From an uncultured Collinsella sp. (GTDB lineage: Bacteria; Actinomycetota; Coriobacteriia; Coriobacteriales; Coriobacteriaceae): a stretch of DNA of 14,363 nucleotides. Location of the stretch: the NCBI GenBank assembly GCA_900757705.1, contig CAAEOW010000152.1, forward strand, positions 1-14,363. Reading direction: 5' to 3'. The notes under the pieces were generated by a model. That model was given only the letters and a program-made list of their open reading frames with translations. It did no database searches and was not told the origin of the DNA. Position 1 is the stretch's first letter, and every line of letters starts with the position of its first letter. The position numbers and the translations under genes were made by a program. This document shows positions 1 to 6,300 of the stretch, piece by piece.

Positions 1-1
1 C

Positions 2-205
2 CCGCGCGAAGCGGCGGAGGCCGTATCGTTGTTGGCGAATCTTTGGCTGCTGCCATTGTTCCGTCCGCTCGAGCCCAAGGAGCGAATGCTCGCTCGCGCT
101 CAATGTTTGGCGCAGATGGCCTCTGCGGTGGGACTCGATTTGGGCGAGGAAGTGCTCCAGACAACGGCACGGATTTGGGACGTATGGGACCGTGCCGGGT
201 GGTAA
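2..205 (+). CDS. TetR/AcrR-type repressor, C-terminal end (partial)
   Basis: An open frame enters from the left edge, gives 67 residues and stops with TAA at 203-205. The fragment is helical and amphipathic, with a segment NLWLLPLFRPLEPKERM followed by an Ala/Leu-rich helix and a Trp-rich end. This resembles the ligand-binding C-terminal domain of TetR-family repressors that sit next to efflux pumps. The DNA-binding part is outside the window, so the family call rests on this C-terminal pattern plus context: two TetR-like palindromes and an MFS transporter follow directly. By inference it represses that transporter, and perhaps itself. The codon usage looks less GC-biased than the genes after 1677. 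Other helical regulators cannot be excluded. Confidence 0.6.
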   Translation, partial: PREAAEAVSLLANLWLLPLFRPLEPKERMLARAQCLAQMASAVGLDLGEEVLQTTARIWDVWDRAGW

Positions 206-207
206 TA

Positions 208-226
208 TAGATACTGACGGTATGTA
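208..226. promoter_or_regulatory. Candidate TetR operator, site 1
   Basis: The arms TAGATAC and GTATGTA flank the 5-base centre TGACG, with six of seven positions complementary. The half-site ATAC-N5-GTATGTA is repeated at 273-291. It lies three bases after the repressor stop codon and upstream of the terminator. Inferred to be bound by the repressor encoded just upstream. Confidence 0.55.
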
Positions 227-238
227 ATTGATTTGAGA

Positions 239-260
239 GGGCAGCTTCGGCTGCCCTTTT
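239..260 (+). terminator. Rho-independent terminator of the TetR-type gene
   Basis: A perfect 7-bp stem, GGGCAGC with GCTGCCC, closes a TTCG tetraloop and is followed directly by TTTT. It lies between the two operator palindromes, so it should end the upstream message before the pump gene. Confidence 0.85.
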
Positions 261-272
261 CAAGTCGATAAA

Positions 273-291
273 TACATACTAGCGGTATGTA
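273..291. promoter_or_regulatory. Candidate TetR operator, site 2, at the start of the MFS gene
   Basis: A perfect inverted repeat, TACATAC and GTATGTA, surrounds the 5-base centre TAGCG. Its centre is about 65 bp from that of the first site. It ends only 13 bases before the preferred start codon at 305, so a bound repressor would block transcription initiation of the pump. The TACATA at 273-278 could itself serve as a -10 element, though no good -35 is visible. Confidence 0.7.
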
Positions 292-304
292 TGGGGGCGG
301 ACTT

Positions 305-1567
305 ATGGCTGGGCTGAGAGACGTCAGCGTCTTGTTGGAACCAAAAATGGTGCGGCCAATTAGACTCACGGAGCTTCTTGTTGCGCAGCTGTGCACGTAT
401 TCGATGCTGTCGGCGCTGTGCTTTGCGTATCCGCTTTACTTGTTCGATTACAGTGGATCGTCAACGTTATATGGCGTCGTCGTGGCGACGGCATTCATAC
501 CCGGCGTACTCGCAACTCCGGTTGGCGGAATCTTGGCGGATAGGGGAAGACATCGCGAGGTCCTCGTGGCCCTTGGCATTGCTCTGATGACTGCATCGCT
601 GCTGTCTATCCCCATGAAGCGCTCGTTGCCTCTTGCGGTCGTCGTAGTAGCGATACTTTGTGTTCAATATGGTGTTCAATCGCTGCTAAAGCCAATGCTC
701 CAAATTGAGACGGTGCGTATGGCGGGTGAAGAGAAGGTTGAGCGGGCCACTGCATTGGTTTCGCAGGTGACCATGGTGAGCAATATCTTGGGCCCTGTGG
801 TCGGGACGGCAGTCTATGGGTGCTTTGGCATCGATACTCTTTGCACAACCGCGTCGGTGGCGTTTGCGATTTCAGCTCTCTTGTTTGGGGTCGCACTCAA
901 GCAAAATGCCTCATCTGACACGATGGGAGACGGCGCGACTCGTACGACATGCCGAAACGATTTTCGGGAGTCGATTCGGTATCTGTTGCAAAATGCATTA
1001 TTGGTCGCTGTGATTTTGCTTGCGGCAGTTTTGAACCTTGCGTTGGTTGGGCTAACGATTGGCGCTCCCATTATTGTTACAAAGCATCTCGGCATGCAAT
1101 CGTCCTGCGTTGGGATAGTTGAGGTTGCTCTGGGCCTGGGTGGTCTTACCGGCAGTGGCTTGGTCGGCATTTGGCCGCATCGTTTTTCTTTCAATGGCAT
1201 ATGTCGATATGTTGCGATGATCTGTTTTGGAGTCGCGCCGATTATTGTTACGCTGCTGTTCGGCGTAGATGTATGCGTGTTCACCGTGTTTGCGGTTGGT
1301 TCGGCATGGATCATGGTGTGGGCAAGCATTGCGTCGGTTGAAATCACCGCGTTTGTTCAGCGGGCAGCGCCGACTGAGCTCTGCGGAAAAGTGCTTTCGG
1401 TCGTTTACATGGTCCTTTCCTGCGCAACACCTATCGGCCAATTGACGTACGGGGTTGCATATGATCGATGGACACCGGCGATTGTATTCGCAGCCATGTT
1501 GGCGGTGCTGACGTTGACGACGGCGCTGTTTTATCGTCTGAAAAATCGCTTGCGGCGATTGTCTTGA
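305..1567 (+). CDS. MFS efflux transporter (drug/metabolite exporter type)
   Basis: A 420-residue polytopic membrane protein. The hydrophobic segments are spaced as in a 12-helix major facilitator transporter. The loop after the second helix carries the signature GGILADRGRHREV, matching the MFS motif A pattern GxLxDRxGRR, and a long polar loop near residues 200-225 separates the two six-helix halves. The family is usually driven by the proton gradient and exports drugs or siderophore-like compounds; the substrate cannot be read here. The frame opens at ATG 287, but that codon lies inside the operator palindrome. ATG 305 is preferred because a purine-rich GGGGGCGGA sits just before it. A preceding TetR-type gene and two operators suggest inducible expression. 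Codon usage is visibly more AT-rich than in the neighbours, consistent with acquisition by transfer. Confidence 0.88.
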   Translation: MAGLRDVSVLLEPKMVRPIRLTELLVAQLCTYSMLSALCFAYPLYLFDYSGSSTLYGVVVATAFIPGVLATPVGGILADRGRHREVLVALGIALMTASLLSIPMKRSLPLAVVVVAILCVQYGVQSLLKPMLQIETVRMAGEEKVERATALVSQVTMVSNILGPVVGTAVYGCFGIDTLCTTASVAFAISALLFGVALKQNASSDTMGDGATRTTCRNDFRESIRYLLQNALLVAVILLAAVLNLALVGLTIGAPIIVTKHLGMQSSCVGIVEVALGLGGLTGSGLVGIWPHRFSFNGICRYVAMICFGVAPIIVTLLFGVDVCVFTVFAVGSAWIMVWASIASVEITAFVQRAAPTELCGKVLSVVYMVLSCATPIGQLTYGVAYDRWTPAIVFAAMLAVLTLTTALFYRLKNRLRRLS

Positions 1568-1626
1568 CGCGCTGGGGCACCGTGAATTTGCGGAGGCAGT
1601 GGCCCGCCGCGCCGGGACGGCATTGT

Positions 1627-1654
1627 TTGGGCATGCCTCTCCTTCGTCTACAAT
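1627..1654 (+). promoter_or_regulatory. Candidate promoter of the HAD phosphatase gene
   Basis: TTGGGC at 1627-1632 and TACAAT at 1649-1654 are separated by 16 bp. The -10 lies at the edge of the loop of the 18-bp inverted repeat. Transcription from here would start near 1661 and contain only the right arm, leaving the ribosome binding site free. Confidence 0.4.
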
Positions 1655-1679
1655 ATCGGGCAGACGAAGGAGAGGCATG
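1632..1679 (+). repeat. Perfect 18-bp inverted repeat covering the HAD ribosome binding site and start codon
   Basis: CATGCCTCTCCTTCGTCT at 1632-1649 is exactly complementary to 1662-1679 across a 12-base loop. The right arm contains AAGGAGAGG and ends with the ATG at 1677. In any transcript reading through from the MFS gene, this hairpin would bury the ribosome binding site and start codon of the phosphatase. There is no T-run after it, so it is not an ordinary terminator. Confidence 0.85.
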
Positions 1680-2540
1680 TCCATGATCAAGATGTTCGCG
1701 AGTGACTTAGACGGAACGCTGCTGAACGCCCTGCACGAGGCGGATGGGACCATCCGCCGCGCCATTCGCGAGCTGACCGAGGCTGGCCTGCACGTGGTTC
1801 CCGCGACCGGACGCTCGACGCTGCCGATCGGCGAGCATGGCTTTACGGGGCTGGCGCTCGATGCCTGCTGCTCTAACGGCTCCATCGTGCGCGACAGCCA
1901 TGGCGAGGTGCTCAAGACCTGGACCATCGATCCGCAGATCACCGAGGAGCTGCTCAAGGCGTTCCCGGATATCTGTTTTGACTGCTCCACGCCCGACGGC
2001 ATGTTTTCGAGCGGATCGTTCGAGATGCACCAGGCGGGCTTTAAAAAGGACAGTCCCATCAAGCGCATCGTGATGCGTGGCATGCGTGCGCGTGGCGGCT
2101 ATCACGAGGAACAGTATTTCGACCAGTCGATTGGCGACATCTTGCGCCACGATGTGTGCAAGATCAACTGCCGCGTGACCTCGCGCGAGCTGGAGCGCGA
2201 CCTTAAGGCGTATCTTGCCGAGCGTTCCGATCGCGTGGTCAACGCGCCGTTTGACCCCGTTATGTTCGAGATTACGGACGTGACGTGCAACAAGGGCGAG
2301 AGTGTTGCCTGGCTGGCGGGCTACTACGGTATTGCCGAGGACGAGGTCGCGGTCTACGGCGACGGCGGCAACGACATCGCCATGCTCAAGCGTTTCCACC
2401 GCAGCTACGCGACCAAAAACGCTAGCGATGCAGCTAAGGCTGCCGCGAGCGCAACTATCGGCAGCTGCATGGTCCACGCCGTCCCCAAGCACATGCTCGC
2501 CACCATGCATAAGCAGAGCTCCCGCACCATCATCGAATAA
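1677..2540 (+). CDS. HAD-superfamily hydrolase, Cof type
   Basis: A 287-residue cytoplasmic phosphatase of the Cof/YbhA-like (HAD IIB) group, which dephosphorylates sugar phosphates, flavin or cofactor precursors; the exact substrate is not readable. All four HAD motifs are present. The nucleophile motif is DLDGT (Asp10 and Asp12), motif II is in VPATGRS (Thr44), the motif III lysine is in TCNKGES (Lys206), and motif IV is GDGGND at 228-233. The large cap between residues 80 and 200 fits subclass IIB, and the length is normal. The frame is open further upstream, but ATG 1677 is preceded by AAGGAGAGG and gives the typical MxxKMFASDLDGT beginning; ATG 1683 is nearly as good. The start sits within a perfect inverted repeat, which suggests it is silenced when read from upstream. 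Confidence 0.92.
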   Translation: MSMIKMFASDLDGTLLNALHEADGTIRRAIRELTEAGLHVVPATGRSTLPIGEHGFTGLALDACCSNGSIVRDSHGEVLKTWTIDPQITEELLKAFPDICFDCSTPDGMFSSGSFEMHQAGFKKDSPIKRIVMRGMRARGGYHEEQYFDQSIGDILRHDVCKINCRVTSRELERDLKAYLAERSDRVVNAPFDPVMFEITDVTCNKGESVAWLAGYYGIAEDEVAVYGDGGNDIAMLKRFHRSYATKNASDAAKAAASATIGSCMVHAVPKHMLATMHKQSSRTIIE

Positions 2541-2571
2541 TGTGACAAAGGGACTGCCCCCTCGTCACATT
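2539..2571. repeat. REP-like palindrome after the HAD gene
   Basis: AATGTGAC and GTCACATT form an 8-bp perfect inverted repeat around AAAGGG...CCCCCTC, whose GGG and CCC runs can also pair. It overlaps the phosphatase stop codon. No T-run follows, so efficient intrinsic termination is doubtful. The TGTGACAAAGGGAC form resembles short palindromes dispersed in genomes of gut Gram-positive bacteria; that link is from memory and unverified. Confidence 0.55.
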
Positions 2572-2583
2572 CCAAATATTGCC

Positions 2584-2612
2584 TTTACGTGTTGATGCAC
2601 ACGGTGTGCAAT
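2584..2612 (+). promoter_or_regulatory. Weak candidate promoter of the TetR-activase operon
   Basis: TTTACG at 2584-2589 and TGCAAT at 2607-2612 have a 17-bp spacer. The match is modest, but the spacer and -10 are overlapped by the palindrome at 2596-2610, as expected for a repressed promoter. Confidence 0.35.
2596..2610. promoter_or_regulatory. Candidate operator: TGCACAC-G-GTGTGCA palindrome
   Basis: Seven-base arms, perfectly complementary, surround one central G. The site lies about 50 bp before the TetR gene start, so autoregulation by that protein is the natural inference. Confidence 0.55.
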
Positions 2613-2622
2613 AATACTCGCA

Positions 2623-2640
2623 CTGTGCAATAGCGCACAG
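2623..2640. promoter_or_regulatory. Second candidate operator: CTGTGC-N6-GCACAG
   Basis: A 6-bp inverted repeat with a 6-base centre follows the first palindrome. Both sites contain TGTGCAATA (2606-2614 and 2625-2633), a direct repeat at a 19-bp offset, so two repressor dimers could bind side by side. Confidence 0.45.
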
Positions 2641-2661
2641 GCTGAGTAACAAGGAGGACGC

Positions 2662-3372
2662 TTGTCCCAGCTCGAGAAATGCGATCGCCGGTCCCTTCGC
2701 TCGCAGCGTGCCCTTCGCCAGGCACTTGCCAGCGAGCTTGCCGAAAGCGGCGACCTTTCGCGCATTAATGTCGCGTCGCTCACCGAGCGCGCCGGCCTTA
2801 CGCGCCGCACGTTCTATTCGCACTACCGCGATATCCCCGACTTTATCAATCAAATCGAGGACGGCTTGCTGGCCGAGATCCGTGAGCGCATTGAGCTCAT
2901 CACCGCAGCTCAGCTGCCTGATCTCTATCACAACATCGATGAGCTCGAGCCGGCGCCCGGTTCGGTTGAGCTGCTGCGTTATCTTGCGGCCAACCGCGAC
3001 TTAATCGGTGCGCTGCTGGGTCCGGGCGGCGACCAGGCCTTTATTAAAAGGATTATCGACACCGCGCGTGAGGCTGTGGTGCCGCGTGCGCAGACGGGCA
3101 TTTTGGGCCTGGCGCTGGGCACGTTCTTTGACTACTACGTCACCTACGTCGTGAGCGCCGAGGTCGGCATGATTCAGCGCTGGTTTGAGCGTGGGCTCAC
3201 CGAATCGCCCGAGACCATGGCACGCATTATGACGGTGCTCGCTTTTGTGCGCCCCGGCGACCTGTATGGCCAACCCATCGATATCAACGTGCCGGAATAC
3301 GGCATGAAGCTATTGAACTTGCAGCTCGAGGACGCGGTCGACACCGCCGCAACCGTCGAGTCCAACAACTAA
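2662..3372 (+). CDS. TetR/AcrR family regulator, likely local repressor of the activase operon
   Basis: A 236-residue DNA-binding protein. Residues 13-60 form the TetR N-terminal domain, with the helix-turn-helix in VASLTERAGLTRRTFYSHY. The rest is a helical ligand-binding domain, and its end (FFDYYVTYVVSAEVGMIQRWFERG, followed by SPETMARIM) resembles the TetR_C_8 type. The start is TTG at 2662, preceded by AAGGAGG at 2651-2657; no ATG gives a complete HTH domain. A TTG start may keep regulator levels low. Only 11 bp separate its TAA from the next gene, so the two are almost certainly co-transcribed. The palindromes at 2596-2640 are the likely binding sites. The ligand is unknown; an acyl-CoA or hydroxy acid linked to the downstream enzyme is a guess. 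Confidence 0.88.
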   Translation: MSQLEKCDRRSLRSQRALRQALASELAESGDLSRINVASLTERAGLTRRTFYSHYRDIPDFINQIEDGLLAEIRERIELITAAQLPDLYHNIDELEPAPGSVELLRYLAANRDLIGALLGPGGDQAFIKRIIDTAREAVVPRAQTGILGLALGTFFDYYVTYVVSAEVGMIQRWFERGLTESPETMARIMTVLAFVRPGDLYGQPIDINVPEYGMKLLNLQLEDAVDTAATVESNN

Positions 3373-3383
3373 GAGGAGAGACA

Positions 3384-6300
3384 ATGAGCAAACTCGTCGA
3401 GGGCATTAAGGACCGCATGGTCGCTGCCGCACGCGAGGCCGCGCCCGCCGTGGTGGACGCCGCGCAGAAGGCCGCGACCGCGGCAGCCGAGAAAGTTGCC
3501 GAGGCAGTTGCCGATGCCAAGAACGCGGCAGGGGAGACGTCCGTCACTGGCGAGCCCGCTACCGCCGCTGAGCCCGTAGCCGCCGCCCACGCCCCCGAAG
3601 GCGCGATCTTCAACCCCGAGAACGCTCGTGGCAACCTGCACCTGGGCATCGACGTGGGTTCCACTACCGTTAAGCTCGCCGTGCTCAACGACGACAACCA
3701 GATCGTCTACGCCAAGTACCAGCGCCATCACACCGACGTCCGTGCCTGCGCCCGCGACCTGTTCGAGGGTGCCGCGACCGTGCTGCCGACGGCCCAGATG
3801 ACCTGCGCCATTACCGGCTCGGGGGGCCTGCTGCTGTCCCAGTGGCTCGACCTGGAGTTTGTCCAGGAGGTCATCGCCAGCAAACGCGCCGTCGAGACCC
3901 TTATCCCGGCCACCGATGTCGCCATCGAGCTGGGCGGCGAGGACGCCAAGATCATCTACTTCGACAACGGCATCGAGCAGCGCATGAACGGCACCTGCGC
4001 CGGCGGTACGGGCGCCTTCATCGACCAGATGGCAACCCTGCTGCACACCGACGCGAGCGGCCTCAACGAGCTCGCGGCCAACGCCACTACCATCTATCCC
4101 ATCGCCAGCCGCTGCGGCGTCTTTGCCAAGACCGACGTCCAGCCGCTGCTCAACGAGGGCGCCCGTCCCGAGGACGTGGCTGCCTCCATCTTCCAGGCCG
4201 TCGTGACCCAGACCATCTCGGGCCTGGCGTGCGGCCGCCCCATCCGCGGCAACGTCGCCTTCCTGGGCGGCCCGCTGCAGTACCTCTCCGAGCTGCGCCA
4301 CCGCTTCTACCTCACGCTCAACCTGGACGAGGAGCACCGTATCGTGCCCCAAAACGCCCACCTGTTTGTAGCGAGCGGCGCCGCCATGGCACACGAGTCC
4401 AACAAGCTCAGCACGTTCCCACAGCTTATCGAGGCCATCGACAGCTTGGGCGACACGCAGGGTGCTGAGGTCGAGCGCCTGGATCCGCTCTTTGCCACCG
4501 ACGAGGACTTTGCCGAGTTCAAGGGTCGCCACGACACCGAGGTCGTCCCCAAGGGCAAGCTCGACGGCTACACCGGACGCGTGTTCATCGGCATCGACGC
4601 CGGTTCCACCACCATGAAGGCCGCACTCGTGGGCGAGGACGGTCAGCTGCTGCACACCTGGTACGGCAACAACAACGGCGACATCCTGGGCACGGCCAAG
4701 GTCATCATGGCCGATTTCTACAACCACATCCCCGCGGGCTGCACCATCGGCCACGTGACCACCACGGGCTACGGCGAGGCGCTGCTCATCGAGGCTCTCA
4801 AGGCCGATTCCGGCGAGATCGAGACTGTCGCGCACCTGCGCGGCGCCAAGGCGTTCCTGCCCGGCGTCGAGTTCATTCTGGACATTGGCGGCCAGGACAT
4901 GAAGTGCCTGCGCGTCAAGGACGGCGTCATCGAGCACATCATGCTCAATGAGGCCTGCTCGTCGGGCTGCGGCAGCTTTATCGAGAGCTTCGCCGTCTCC
5001 ATGGACATGGACGTGCGCGCGTTCGCCGACGCCGCCATCCATGCCAAGGCCCCCGTCGACCTGGGCAGCCGCTGCACGGTCTTTATGAACTCGCGCGTCA
5101 AGCAGGCGCAAAAAGAAGGTGCCACGGTGGGCGACATCGCGGCCGGCCTGTCCTATTCCGTCATCAAGAATGCCCTGTTCAAGGTCATTAAGCTGCGCGA
5201 CCCCCAGGAGATCGGCAGTCAGGTGATCGTCCAGGGTGGCACCTTTATGTCCGATGCCACGCTGCGCGCGTTTGAGCAGCTCACCGGCGTGCACGCCGTG
5301 CGTCCCGACATCGCCGGCTGCATGGGCGCCTACGGTGCGGCCCTGCTCGCCCGCGATCGCGCCGGCGCCGACGGCACCTCGGCCATCCTCTCGGCCGAGG
5401 ACATCGCACACCTCACCGTGACGCAAAAGCACGTCCGCTGCGGCCGTTGCTCTAACAACTGCCAGCTTACCGTCAACGACTTTGGCGGCGGCAGGCGCTT
5501 CATTACCGGTAACCGCTGCGAGAAGGGTGCCGGCCACAAAAAGCAAAAGACCGAGGCGCCCAACCTCTTCAAAAAGAAGAACGATCTGCTCTTTAACCGC
5601 GAGGTGCTGAGCCCCGACGAGGCCCCGCGCGGCACCGTCGGCATCCCGCGCGCGCTCAACATGTACGAGAACTACCCCTTCTGGCACGCGTTCTTTACGC
5701 GCTTGGGCTTTAGCGTGCAGCTGTCCGACCAGTCGAGCAAAAAGACCTACCAGGCGGGCATCGAGTCCATGCCGTCCGAGAGCGTGTGCTACCCGGCAAA
5801 GATGAGCCACGGCCATGTGATGAACCTTATCGACCGCGATGTCGACTTTATCTGGATGCCGTGCGTGCGCTGGGAGCGCAAGGAGGATCCGACCGCCGGC
5901 AACTGCTATAACTGCCCCATCGTCATGAGCTACCCCACGGCGTTGGCGCTCAATATTGACGAGATCCGCGAGCAGAACATCGAGTTCCTGTACCCGTTTG
6001 TGCCCTATCACGACAAGACCGAGCTCAAGCGCCGCCTGTATCAGGTGCTCGCCGTCGACCGTGTGGCCGATGCGCAGGGCGGTCGCGGTCGCGTGCGCGG
6101 TCCCAAGATCACGCGCTCCGAGGTCGATGCCGCCGTCAACGCTGCCTTTGAGGCCGATGCGCGTTTCCACGAGGACATCCAGACCATGGGTGAGGAGGCT
6201 CTTAAGTGGGTTGAGGACCACGGCGGCCACGGCATTGTGCTCGCCGGTCGCCCTTACCACAACGACCCCGAGATCAACCACGCCCTGCCCGAACTCATCT

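Noticed and set aside
287..304. ATG 287 as start of the MFS gene
   Set aside because: It lies inside the operator palindrome and has no ribosome binding site. ATG 305 follows GGGGGCGGA at normal spacing.
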